A DNA stretch of 64,000 bases from positions 62,001 through 126,000 of the forward strand of contig JADIYM010000015.1 of the NCBI GenBank assembly GCA_016705245.1, written 5' to 3'. Both the position numbers and the translations under genes were made by a program. Under the pieces are notes generated by a model. That model made no database searches. It worked only from the letters and a program-made list of their open reading frames with translations, and was not told where the DNA came from. Source of the DNA: Blastocatellia bacterium (GTDB lineage: Bacteria; Acidobacteriota; Blastocatellia; UBA7656; JADIYM01). Shown here in pieces: positions 41,898 to 50,545 of the stretch. How positions within the stretch are numbered: position 1 is the stretch's first letter; the number at the start of each line of letters is the position of its first letter.

Positions 41898-42734
41898 CTA
41901 CACGAGCAGTCGCATTCCAACGGTGAACGCGAGCTCTCCACGATCCTCGAGCGCCTGACGGAGTCGCTCCTGCACGGACGCGAGCTTCGCGCGTTGATCC
42001 GGCGTCAGCGTGTCCTCGATCTCGGCGAAGATCTCGGCGCGCTCGACCGCGAGCTCAACGTCGACAGCGGCCACGGCGGCCGACGCTTCGCGCACCGCGT
42101 CTTCACTCACTTGCGGCTGTCGAATAGCGTCGGTGAGAGCCGTCCGGGTTGCGATTTCCTGCGACACAAGCGCCTCGAGCGTCGGGGCGTGCGACTCGAT
42201 GATGGCGCGAATGGCGGCACGCTGCTCCTCTGAGAGGTTCAGCTTGTTCAGTCCGGCGCGCGGACCGATGGTTCGCTCGAGATCGGACTGGACGAGTTTC
42301 CTCATACGTTCGGTGAATGCAGCGACCTCGGCCTTCTGCTCTTCGGTCAGAATCGGCGAGACCTCGGTGTAGATCTCGGCGCGCTCGATGGCGAGGTCGG
42401 CGTCGGCCGAAGCCACTACACGCGACGCCAGCCTCACGGCCTGTTCGTTGGTTTCCGGCTGGTGAATGGCCTGGAAGAGGACGGCGCGCGCGGCCACCTC
42501 ACGCTCGACGAGCGACGTGAGGTCTGCCTGATGCGCTTCGAGAACTACGCGAATCTCGGCGCGCTGTTGCGGAGTCAGGTTGAGTCGATCGACGAATCCG
42601 GTGATCAGTCGAACGGGTTCGAATGCGCGGCTGGCGCGCTGCCCGGCGAGCGTGACGCCGTGTCCGAGCGTCAGGAGCAAGGTGACGACAAGCGTCATTC
42701 CGATGAGGCGAGATCGTGTGGACGTGCGATCCAT
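41898..42734 (-). CDS. Spy-like protein with two tandem LTxxQ domains
   Basis: A 278-residue exported helical protein (signal GMTLVVTLLLTLGHGVTLAG). Two similar halves of about 110 residues can be aligned: LNLTPQQRAEIRVVLEAHQA with LNLSEEQRAAIRAIIESHAP, LVEREVAARAVLFQAI with LVSQEIATRTALTDAI, IERAEIYTEVSPILTEEQ with VERAEIFAEIEDTLTPDQ. It is an internal duplication of the Spy/CpxP fold, so one chain may form the cradle that normally takes two. It probably binds unfolded proteins or metals in the periplasm. It is the first gene of the sigma cluster. Confidence 0.75.
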   Translation of the reverse strand: MDRTSTRSRLIGMTLVVTLLLTLGHGVTLAGQRASRAFEPVRLITGFVDRLNLTPQQRAEIRVVLEAHQADLTSLVEREVAARAVLFQAIHQPETNEQAVRLASRVVASADADLAIERAEIYTEVSPILTEEQKAEVAAFTERMRKLVQSDLERTIGPRAGLNKLNLSEEQRAAIRAIIESHAPTLEALVSQEIATRTALTDAIRQPQVSEDAVREASAAVAAVDVELAVERAEIFAEIEDTLTPDQRAKLASVQERLRQALEDRGELAFTVGMRLLV

Positions 42735-42918
42735 GAGAGTGAATCCTCCGTTTCGTGTTGCGCGCCGGCCTTCCCGCGGCCAATCGCGTGTCTACCCACG
42801 AAGACGCCAGCCGTGTTGACTCGGTTACATCGCTCCTGAAAGAAATCTCGCCGCGCCGGCGTTGTGGCCCCCGACCGACGGATGCACGTTTCGCATGCCG
42901 TAGTTTGCAATCCGGACG

Positions 42919-42924
42919 TAGTAT
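42919..42924 (+). promoter_or_regulatory. -10 box 6 nt before the start at 42931
   Basis: TAGTAT, separated from the ATG by 6 nt with no Shine-Dalgarno sequence. A leaderless transcript is likely. No convincing -35 box is seen. Confidence 0.4.
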
Positions 42925-42930
42925 TCCTCC

Positions 42931-43521
42931 ATGAACCCTATGCTGAATCTGCGGATCTTCACGGTTTTCGTCTTCGTGCTCGTGGCCGCCGTCGCTGCGC
43001 CGGCCCGGTCGGGTCGCAATCGTCGTTCCGCGCCGGCGCCGCAGCCCGCGGCGGCGCCTCCGGTTGCTGCGCCGGCCGAACCGAAGCCCGTGCCCCGAGC
43101 GGCCCCCGTCCCATACATTGCCAACTTCAAGGTGAAGTATGCGGGCGGATCGCTCGGGCTAAAGGACGGTGCGGACGTGCGCATCGACATACGCGACGGC
43201 CAGCTCACCTTCAAGGCAGAGAAACTCGACGTGACCGTCGTAGGCGACCGTGTGACGGACGTCAGCTATGGTCAGCGCGTGAGGAAGCGAACCGCGGAAG
43301 CGGTCGGGGCATCGGTCATCATCCCGGGCATCGGCGGCATCATTGGAGACTCGAAGTCGACGGCGCATTACATCGAGATAGTCTGGGGAGGTGCGCCCAT
43401 CGGAGGCCTCGCCATGCGGGTCGACAAGAACGACTACCAGAAGCTCATCGACGCGCTCGAGGCAACTACCGGTCTGAAGGTCCGGCTCGAACCCGAACCG
43501 CTGATCAGAGACGTGCCGTAG
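42931..43521 (+). CDS. Exported protein of unknown function
   Basis: A 196-residue protein with a signal peptide (IFTVFVFVLVAAVAAPARS), a Pro/Ala-rich stretch (about 30-58) and a beta-rich domain: NFKVKYAGGSLGLKDG, LTFKAEKLDVTVVGDRVTDV, SYGQRVRKRT, then a glycine-rich hydrophobic segment (GASVIIPGIGGIIGDSKS) and HYIEIVWGG. No family was recognised. The fold hints at a bacterial PH-like or lipid-binding domain, but that is a guess. It is a single gene, divergent from the Spy cluster with 196 nt between them. Confidence 0.6.
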   Translation: MNPMLNLRIFTVFVFVLVAAVAAPARSGRNRRSAPAPQPAAAPPVAAPAEPKPVPRAAPVPYIANFKVKYAGGSLGLKDGADVRIDIRDGQLTFKAEKLDVTVVGDRVTDVSYGQRVRKRTAEAVGASVIIPGIGGIIGDSKSTAHYIEIVWGGAPIGGLAMRVDKNDYQKLIDALEATTGLKVRLEPEPLIRDVP

Positions 43522-43530
43522 TTGATCGAG

Positions 43531-43632
43531 GCTCAGTGACTCCGTGACTCATTGTCTCCGTGACTCTGTGTGCGTAGCGTCTGGAGAGCTACGCACACAG
43601 AGTCACGGAGTCGCGGAGACACCGAGACACTG
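43531..43632. repeat. Palindromic intergenic element, family B copy 2
   Basis: TCTCCGTGACTCTGTGTGCG with TAGC (43555-43578) pairs with GCTACGCACACAGAGTCACG with GAG (43588-43610); the outer CTCAGTGACTCC and GGAGACACCGAG also pair partly. It lies between two convergent genes and could act as a transcript end. Confidence 0.8.
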
Positions 43633-43643
43633 TGCTGCGTTGG

Positions 43644-44492
43644 CTAGGTCGTCGTCCTCGCCGCCCGGAACGCACCAAGCTCGGCCTTCGCCGTCTCGCC
43701 GGTCTTCTCCAGTTTCGCGAGCCACTGTTTCCGGTACGGCCGCAACGTCTCGATGATCGTGCGCATTACCACGTGGTCGCGCAGCCACTTCCGGTCAGCC
43801 GGGATGACGTGCCACGGCGCGTGATCGGTACTCGTCTCCGACAACGCATCTTCGTAGGCGCGAATGTAGTCGCGCCAATGCTCTCGCTCCTTCCAGTCAC
43901 CGACGGCGAGCTTCCACGCCTTCCCGACGTCGGCCTCGCGCTCGAGCAATCGCTCCTCCTGCTCGGCCTTGCTGATATGCAGAAAGAACTTGAGCAGGAT
44001 CGTGTTCGAGTCCGTCAGCAAACGTTCGAACTCGACTATGTGCCGGTAACGCTTCCGCCAGACCACCGGAGGAACGATCTCGTGCACCCGGACGACGAGC
44101 ACATCCTCGTAATGCGAGCGGTTGAAGATGCCGACCATTCCGAGCGGCGGCGTTTCGCGATGAACACGCCAAAGGAAATCGTGCGACAGTTCCTTCTTCG
44201 TCGGCACCTTGAACGGTGTCACCGTCACCCCGATCGGATTGACCGGCTCCATGACGTTGCGGATCGTTCCGTCCTTTCCGCTCGTGTCCATGCCCTGCAG
44301 CACCACGAGCAGTGAATGCGTGCCCGCCGCGTAGAGAAGCTCCTGGAGATCGGCGAGCTCCTGCCGCAAGTCGGGATGCGCCGCCCCGACGTCCTCCCGA
44401 GTGAGACCGAACGTCTGACTCGCGTTACGATCCAGCAGCTTGACACGCGCTCCTGCTGGAACGCGGAGGAGTTTCGAGTAGTTCACCGCCAC
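43644..44492 (-). CDS. ppk2: Polyphosphate kinase 2 family protein
   Basis: A 282-residue PPK2-type phosphotransferase, which makes nucleoside di- or triphosphates from polyphosphate. The Walker A-like motif is GMDTSGKDGTIR, the Walker B / lid region reads FNRSHYEDVLVVRVH, and HIVEFERLLTDSNTILLKFFLHISK fits the family core. GTG at 44492 is chosen because AGGAG is 11 nt upstream and the core begins NYSKLLRVPAG; a longer frame to 44678 would overlap the kinase gene. The class (I, II or III) cannot be told. It follows the Ser/Thr kinase by 35 nt. Confidence 0.88.
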   Translation of the reverse strand: MAVNYSKLLRVPAGARVKLLDRNASQTFGLTREDVGAAHPDLRQELADLQELLYAAGTHSLLVVLQGMDTSGKDGTIRNVMEPVNPIGVTVTPFKVPTKKELSHDFLWRVHRETPPLGMVGIFNRSHYEDVLVVRVHEIVPPVVWRKRYRHIVEFERLLTDSNTILLKFFLHISKAEQEERLLEREADVGKAWKLAVGDWKEREHWRDYIRAYEDALSETSTDHAPWHVIPADRKWLRDHVVMRTIIETLRPYRKQWLAKLEKTGETAKAELGAFRAARTTT

Positions 44493-44527
44493 GGTAATTC
44501 GTTCTCCTGATCGATGATGGATGTTCG

Positions 44528-46165
44528 TCAGCGCTTGCGACGTCGCCGCCGCTTGGCCGTCGAGTCCGTGAGCTCCGGCCCGAGCTTCGAGACGTCGCCA
44601 CGGGCAATCACCGCGACGAGCAGCTCGTAGAAATGATCCGTCGGCTCGTCGCCGTGTCGCTGCGCGTAGAGCGACCACCGCACATCGATCTCGTCGTGCA
44701 GTCGGCGATAGATGTCACTCGTCGCGAGACCCTTCGCAACGGCGTCCGGAAAGAAATCGAGCAGTTCGTGGACGAGCATCGCGGCGAAATCCTGCGCCGG
44801 TCGCGAGCCGCCCCTCGCCGTCAGCGCCGGCGGCGCACCGGCCGCGGCGGTTCGACTCCGGCTCTGCGGTGCCACGGACTCGGGAAACGCGAACGCGTCC
44901 GCCGGAATCTCGCGTCGCATCGGTCGCCGGACTTCGGGAGCAGGCAAGGCAGGTCCTTCCGCGAATGCCGACAATCTCGACGCGAACTCCGCAGCCCGGG
45001 TCGGACGCTCGTGAGGCTGCTTGGCAAGCGCGGATTCGATCAACTCGACGAGCTCGTCAGGCAGGTCGCTGCGGTACTCGTCGATCCGGGGCGCGCGCAC
45101 AGTCGCATGCTTGATTGCGAGCACCGAGCTCGGGCCGTCAAATGGCGGCCGTGCAGCGAGCATCTCGAAAAGTATGACGCCGAGGGCGTAGACGTCCGAC
45201 TCGGGGCCCACGACGTCGCCGAGACACTGCTCCGGCGATGCGTACCTGTACGTTCCGAGAAACACGCCCGTCTCGGTCAGGCGCGTTGCTTCCTCTTCGG
45301 CCTCGCGCACCATCTTTGCAATCCCGAAGTCGAGCAGCTTGACTGTCTCTCCCCAATCGAAGCGGCAGAGGAAGATGTTCGCAGGCTTCAGATCCCGATG
45401 AATCACGCCCCGAGCGTGCGCCGCATCGAGCGCGAGGGACGAATCACGGATGATCCGGACGGCGCGGCTGTACGGCATCGGCGCCTCGCGAACGATGGTG
45501 TCCTTGAGGGTTTCGCCTTCAAGAAACTCCATCGCCTGGTAAAAGCCCGTGCCTTCCGTGCCAAAGTCGAAGACCGAGACGATTCCCGGATGGCTCACGT
45601 TTGCCGCCGCGCGCGCTTCGCGCCGAAAACGCGCCACGAGCTCGTCCCAGAACTTCCGCGGGTGCTCGAGCTCGCCGACGATCTCGCGTCGAAGCATCTT
45701 GGACGGGTGAAGCACCTTGATCGCGACAGGTGCACCCGTCTCGATGTGCCGCGCGCGATAGACCACCCCCGCCGCTCCTTCACCAACGACCATCTCGATG
45801 CGGTAACGATCGCCGACGATCCGGCCGACAAGGTCGCGGGGCTCGATGGGCTCCGACAGCTCGGCACCGTAGAGTCGCTCGAGCGCATCGAAGAACCGGT
45901 CGATCTCGGTATCCGAAGGCTCATTGTTCAGCTTCGCACGCTCTCCGAGAGCGCTTGCCCACAGCACCTCACGGCTGAACGTCGAGTCGAGACCGGCAGC
46001 TCGGATCAGCGACGGAATGCGATCCCGGTCCTCCGAGATCTCGCCGCCTCGCGTCGTGGCTCGATCGACGAGCTCGTCCTCGAGATAGCGCCGCGCCTCC
46101 ACTACCTTCGTCGAATTGGGCATGCCGAATTTTCGTCGGAGCCGGCGGAGCGCTGCGAAACTCAT
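44528..46165 (-). CDS. Serine/threonine protein kinase (Hanks type), cytoplasmic
   Basis: A 545-residue soluble kinase. An N-terminal helical region of about 110 residues is followed by the kinase domain (about 115-390): VVGEGAAGVVYRARH (P-loop), VAIKVLH with the ATP Lys, HRDLKPANIFL catalytic loop, and LLDFGIAKM. GTYRYASPEQ marks the activation segment and APE-like motif. The C-terminal 150 residues are Arg/Ala-rich and end in a basic tail (KRRRRRKR); no membrane helix or sensor domain is present, unlike PknB. Met at 46165 starts SFAALRRLRRKFGMP. It is divergent from the fusion gene at 46273. Confidence 0.88.
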   Translation of the reverse strand: MSFAALRRLRRKFGMPNSTKVVEARRYLEDELVDRATTRGGEISEDRDRIPSLIRAAGLDSTFSREVLWASALGERAKLNNEPSDTEIDRFFDALERLYGAELSEPIEPRDLVGRIVGDRYRIEMVVGEGAAGVVYRARHIETGAPVAIKVLHPSKMLRREIVGELEHPRKFWDELVARFRREARAAANVSHPGIVSVFDFGTEGTGFYQAMEFLEGETLKDTIVREAPMPYSRAVRIIRDSSLALDAAHARGVIHRDLKPANIFLCRFDWGETVKLLDFGIAKMVREAEEEATRLTETGVFLGTYRYASPEQCLGDVVGPESDVYALGVILFEMLAARPPFDGPSSVLAIKHATVRAPRIDEYRSDLPDELVELIESALAKQPHERPTRAAEFASRLSAFAEGPALPAPEVRRPMRREIPADAFAFPESVAPQSRSRTAAAGAPPALTARGGSRPAQDFAAMLVHELLDFFPDAVAKGLATSDIYRRLHDEIDVRWSLYAQRHGDEPTDHFYELLVAVIARGDVSKLGPELTDSTAKRRRRRKR

Positions 46166-46272
46166 GGTCGCTATCTTCCCCACCGCGGCTGCGGAAGACA
46201 AGCGACGATGGGGCCGCCGGTTCGAGTAGGACCTTTGCCATCGGGTGCAGCGGGTCGGTATGCTTCGCGGGA

Positions 46273-48789
46273 ATGTCACGAACGAACCTCGCGAGCTATG
46301 TCGATGACTTTGCGGCGCGGGGAAGCGAGATCGCCTTCGTTCACTGGCCGGGACTGCGTCCCGTGCGCTGGACCTACCCGGCTTGCGCAGGCGTGTTGGC
46401 GGTTCGCGCGAGAGCTACAGGACCGTGGCATCGGACACGGCGACCGAGTCGCGATCTGGGGACGGAACAGTCCCGAGTGGGTGGCGGCCTTCTACGGCAC
46501 GCTGCTGCGAGGTGCCGTGGCGGTTCCGCTCGACGATGCGTGCGCCCCGGACTTTGCCGTTCGCGTCGCGAACCAGGTGGCGCCCAGGTTGCTCGCGGGC
46601 GCTCGAGGACGGTCCATCGGTCCAGACGTTCCGGTCATCGTGCTCGAAGACCTCGATGACGTCGTGCGCCGCCACAGCGATGGCCCCGCGAGCGCCGCGA
46701 GTGTTCAACCATCGGACCTTGCCCAGATCGTGTTCACGTCTGGCACGACCGCTGAGCCCCGCGGCGTCCTGATAACGCATGGCAACGTGCTCTCGAATCT
46801 CGAACCGCTCGAACGCGAGATCGCGAAGTACCTGAAGTGGGAGCGGCCATTCCATACGATCCGATTCCTCGATCTGCTCCCGTTAAGTCACGTGTTCGGC
46901 CAGTTCATGGGCATCTACGTGCCGCAACTTCTCGGGGGTGAGGTTCACTTCACCGATTCGCTCAACCCGTCGCGAATCGTCGAGACGATTCGTCGCGAGC
47001 GGATCTCGGTGTGCGTCGCCGTGCCGCGAATCCTGCACTCGCTTCAGTCGATGATCGAGCACGCCGCCGAGTCACGAGGCGAGCTCGACTGGCTGAAGTC
47101 GGCGCTCGTCGCGGCAGAGGGACAACATCCGCTGCGGAAGTGGTGGCGCTTCCGCCGCGTGCACCGCCAGTTCGGGTGGAAGTTCTGGGCGTTCGTCGCG
47201 GGCGGCGCGACGCTCGATCCGGACGTCGAGCTCTTCTGGCGGCAACTCGGTTACGCCGTCGTGCAGGGCTACGGGATGACCGAGACGGCATCGCTCGTAA
47301 GCGTGAACCATCCGTTCAAGATGAGCCGTGGCTCGATCGGCAAGGTCATGCCCGGCCAGGACGTGAAGCTCGGTCCCGGCGGTGAGATCTTTGTAAGGGG
47401 AAGCAACGTGACGCCGGGCTACTGGTCGAGCGCCGGCGCATCCGAGCGCGTCGGCGACGACTGGTTTCCGACGGGCGACATCGGCGAGCTCGATGCCGAA
47501 GGCAACCTGTTCTTCAAGGGCAGGAAGAAGACCGTCATCGTCACGGCATCCGGCCTCGGCTTCTATCCGGAAGACCTCGAGGCCGCGTTGCGCTGCGGGA
47601 GCCGAGATCCGCGACTCTCGTCGTCGAGATCGAGGGCCCGAACGGGCCCGAGCCGGCTGCAGCCATCCTTGCCGATGGTCTCGACACCGCGGCGCGGGGG
47701 GTCGCGCGAGCAAACGCGACACTGGCCGACTACCAACAGGTCCGCAGCTGGGCGGTCTGGCCGGATCCCGACTTTCCGCGGACGTCGACGCAGAAAATCC
47801 GGCGTCCGGTCGTCGAAGACTTCATGAAGGCACGGGCCGAGGGCCGCACCGTCGCCGGTGAGCACGACGCGCTCGCCGACGTCCTCGCCCGTGTTTCCGG
47901 TTCACGAGGGGGCGCCGTCGAGTCGGGCGCGACGCTCGGCGGTGACCTTGGTCTCGACTCACTCGCAAGGGTCGAGCTGCTGAGCGCACTCGAGGACCGC
48001 TATCAGGTCGACATCGACGAATCGGCGTTCACGTCGGCGACGACCGTCGGCGATCTCGAGAAACTCCTCGGCGGGAGTGCGACCGATACGGAACTGCAGC
48101 CGCACACATATCCTCGATGGCCGCAGTGGTGGTGGGTTCGCACGATCCGGCTCGCGGTGCTGTACGGCGTAATGCTTCCCGTTGCGTTCTTCATGTGCCG
48201 GTGTGCCGTCCGCGGCCGTGGCCGTCTGGAGTCAACGTCGGGGCCTGTCGTTTTCATGTCGAATCACGTCGTCCGCACCGATGCCGGCCTGATCCTCTCG
48301 GTGCTTCCAGGCCGCTTTCGGCGCAACGTGGCCATAGCGATGTCGGGCGAGATGCTCGCAGGCTGGCTTCGTCCGCCGGCGGGCACCGGATGGATCGAGC
48401 GGCTCAGACTTCGAGCGCAGTACGTTCTCGTACTGGCCCTGTTCAACGTCTTTCCGCTTCCGCAACGAACCGGCTTCCGAAAGAGCTTCGCGTACGCCGG
48501 CGAGCTCGTCGAGCGCGGCTCGAGCGTTCTCGTTTTCCCGGAAGGCGCGCGAACGCCAGACGGAGCGATCCACGAATTCCGCGCCGGTGCCGGCATCCTC
48601 GCGGCTGAGCTGGGCGTGCCCGTAGTTCCGGTACGAATCGACGGTCTCTACGCGGTGAAGCTGACCGGTCGGAAATTCGTGCGGCCCGGCGCCGTGACGA
48701 TCTCGTTCGGCGAGCCGCTCGAGTTCGACGTCTCTGACGACGTCAGCGAAACGACCTCAGTCATCGAAACGGCGGTGCGGTCGCTCTAG
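46273..48789 (+). CDS. Acyl-AMP ligase - ACP - PlsC acyltransferase fusion (two frameshifts)
   Basis: About 838 residues in three domains. Residues 1-460 are an AMP-forming ligase: IVFTSGTTAEPRGVLITHGN (A3), VQGYGMTETASLV, and WFPTGDIGELDAEGNLFFKGRKK. About 515-595 is an acyl carrier protein with the phosphopantetheine Ser in GLDSLARVELL. About 600-835 is an LPLAT/PlsC acyltransferase with NHVVRTD (the HX4D motif) and FPEGARTPDG. It can in principle load a fatty acid onto its own ACP and pass it to a lysophospholipid or similar acceptor. Frames change near 46380 (TYP to RLAQACWRFARELQ) and 47600 (EAALR to EPRSATLVVEIEG). TATGCT lies 8 nt before the ATG. Confidence 0.82.
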
Positions 48790-48817
48790 CACGATTCTGG
48801 CCCGCCAAAACGGCCTG

Positions 48818-48853
48818 AAACGGGAACAGGCGCCGGTATTACGGCGCCCGTTT
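48818..48853 (-). terminator. Stem-loop after tRNA-Gln
   Basis: CGGCGC and GCGCCG (loop of 6) plus AAACGG/CCGTTT form an interrupted stem starting 6 nt after the tRNA 3' end on the minus strand. It ends in CGTTT. It could also serve the fusion gene from the other side, whose stop is at 48789. Confidence 0.45.
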
Positions 48854-48859
48854 GAGCTC

Positions 48860-48933
48860 TGGCTGGGAGGCAGGGAGTCGAACCCCGATTGAACGGTTCA
48901 GAGCCGTTTGTCCTACCATTGAACGACCTCCCA
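48860..48933 (-). tRNA. tRNA-Gln (anticodon CUG)
   Basis: A complete cloverleaf on the minus strand: acceptor TGGGAGG with CCTCCCA, D-arm with GGTAGGAC, anticodon stem AACGG/CCGTT around CTCTGAA (anticodon CTG, reading CAG), and T-arm with GGTTCGACT. The discriminator G and CCA are encoded. The length including CCA is 74 nt. The amino acid comes from the anticodon. Confidence 0.96.
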
Positions 48934-48979
48934 ACGAAGCCCGCAATATACCCAGCCGTCCGAATCGTGTCAAGAACGG

Positions 48980-49186
48980 GCCCCTCCGGGTAGTGGGCCA
49001 ATCGGACTTCGTCTCGCTTCGACTCGGTCTTTCACACTTCGTTTGCTCTCTTGCGCCTTTGCGTCTTCCTTTGCGCCTTTGCGAGAAACTCTTCAAGCCG
49101 TCGAAGAGGTTCTCGCAAAGGCGCAAAGGAAGACGCAAAGACGCAAGGTGTGCAGTGAGGAGTGAGCCTGCTACCCCCCCCTCCGA
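48980..49186. repeat. Palindromic intergenic element, family A copy 3
   Basis: The best-preserved copy: 49051-49087 (TTGCGCCTTTGCGTCTTCC, then TTTGCGCCTTTGCGAGAA) pairs nearly perfectly with 49110-49146. The apex CTCTTC/GAAGAG forms a small inner hairpin. The outer ends CCGGGTAGTGGGCCA and GCCTGCTACCCCC are the remains of the longer element seen in copy 2. The interval 48934-49232 holds only this element. Confidence 0.88.
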
Positions 49187-49232
49187 GCGTCCGCGTGGAC
49201 AATCCCTCGCACCGCTCGTAGAATGCGCCCCG

Positions 49233-49658
49233 GTGAGAGCGATTGGCCATTGCGCGTTGGAGCAGCTACTCGGTGTCGTCGGCGACCGATGGTCTCTGCA
49301 GGTCGTCATGGCGCTTCTGTGCGGACCGATGCGAACCACCGAGCTGGTAGCTGCGCTTGCGCCGGTCAGCACCCGGACGCTCGCCGATCGCTTGAAGCGA
49401 CTCGAAACGGCAGGCGTGCTCACTCGTCACGCATATGCCGAAGCCCCGCCGAGAGTCGAATACGCCCTCACGAGTCGAGGTCGCGCGCTCGAGCCGGCTC
49501 TGCTCGCGCTGCGTCAGGCTGCGCTCGAATGGGCGGACGTCGAATGCGATGGGCGCCCGTGCAACTCGTGCGACGGAGCGCCGCATTCGCATGCAGTGAC
49601 TCATCGCGACGGTGACCGTATCCGAAGCACTGCGCCGGTCGACGTCACGCTGCTCTGA
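49233..49658 (+). CDS. HxlR-family transcriptional regulator with Cys-rich tail
   Basis: A 141-residue winged-helix regulator: CALEQLLGVVGDRWSLQVV, the HxlR signature, then LVAALAPVSTRTLADRLKRL (recognition helix) and EYALTSRGRALEPAL (wing). The N-terminal Cys in GHCALE is the redox Cys used by some family members. The C-terminus adds DVECDGRPCNSCDGAPHSH, a Cys/His group unusual for this short family that could bind metal or sense redox stress. GTG at 49233 has no ribosome-binding site but TAGAAT 8 nt upstream, so it is probably leaderless. Convergent with the RDD gene; the target is unknown. Confidence 0.82.
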   Translation: MRAIGHCALEQLLGVVGDRWSLQVVMALLCGPMRTTELVAALAPVSTRTLADRLKRLETAGVLTRHAYAEAPPRVEYALTSRGRALEPALLALRQAALEWADVECDGRPCNSCDGAPHSHAVTHRDGDRIRSTAPVDVTLL

Positions 49659-49670
49659 CGGAGCGCCGCG

Positions 49671-50528
49671 TCAATCGTCCCGGTATCGCCGCTTCGTCCG
49701 GCTTCTCCGGTCCACTTCTTCGATGAGCTGGTCAGCGGAGATCGGCAGATTCGGAACGCCGAGCTTGAAGGCCAGCGACGCGGCGATCCGGTTTCCGAGC
49801 GCGAAGCGAACGTCGTCCGGCAAATCGTAGCGCCGCCGCAGATAGACGCTCATGGCCTCGAAGTCCTCCTGCCCGAGCTTCTCCGGATCGAAGGCGAACA
49901 GTTGCGCGTCCGCGATCACCGCGCGGTCCTTCGCGGATTCCGAGCGCGCGAGAGCCATGACGTCCGAGAGCGTCGGCGCCTTGGTCTCACTTTCGCGGAT
50001 CACAACCGTACCGGCGACGTAGTCTCCGATTCGCTTCGACCGCCCGCTCAGGAACACCGACACGATTCCAATCGAATAGAGTGGAACGATGACCATCGGC
50101 ATCGAATCCAGCGCCGTCCGGATGAGGTTTCGGACGAGCGACTCATAGAACCGGATCGGCCTGCCGTCTTCACGAATGACGCGCAGCCGGAACAGCCGCT
50201 TTCCGGGTGTCTGTCCGTTCCAAATGGTCTCGAAGATGACGAAGTAACTCGTGTAGATGAAGAAACTCAGGAGGATGACGCCGGCAAGGAGCCAATCGCC
50301 AAGTCCGGACCAGATCCAGTCAAGAGCGTCCTGGGCGGAATACGCAGCTAGCGCCAAACCGGCAAGGATGAAGAGCTGGATCAGGTGGTCGATGAATGCG
50401 GCGAGGAAGCGATTGCCCACCTGAGCACGCGTGTAATAGAGTTCGACGCGTTCTGGCGTCTCGATGACGAGCTCATCGAGACCCTGTCGATACGCGGGCA
50501 GGTTGGCGGGAACGGCCTGTGCAGTCAC
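49671..50528 (-). CDS. RDD-family membrane protein
   Basis: A 285-residue protein. The RDD domain (about 30-180) has an Arg-containing start, FLAAFIDHLIQLFILAGLAL, then VILLSFFIYTSYFVIFETIW and the typical GQTPGKRLFRLRVIREDG, with a third helix further on. A soluble C-terminal part of about 105 residues is Arg/Asp-rich. The role of RDD proteins is mostly unknown; some act in ion or osmolyte exchange. GTG at 50528 has TACAAT 6 nt upstream and no ribosome-binding site. It is divergent from the SpoIIM-like gene with overlapping start regions (17 nt apart), a pairing common in non-spore-forming bacteria. Confidence 0.82.
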   Translation of the reverse strand: MTAQAVPANLPAYRQGLDELVIETPERVELYYTRAQVGNRFLAAFIDHLIQLFILAGLALAAYSAQDALDWIWSGLGDWLLAGVILLSFFIYTSYFVIFETIWNGQTPGKRLFRLRVIREDGRPIRFYESLVRNLIRTALDSMPMVIVPLYSIGIVSVFLSGRSKRIGDYVAGTVVIRESETKAPTLSDVMALARSESAKDRAVIADAQLFAFDPEKLGQEDFEAMSVYLRRRYDLPDDVRFALGNRIAASLAFKLGVPNLPISADQLIEEVDRRSRTKRRYRDD

Positions 50529-50545
50529 GATCGCATTGTACGCGC

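Noticed and set aside
44633..46272. Very long plus-strand extension upstream of the acyl-ligase fusion
   Set aside because: The part before 46273 is the antisense of the Ser/Thr kinase; only the part after about 46380 carries ligase motifs.
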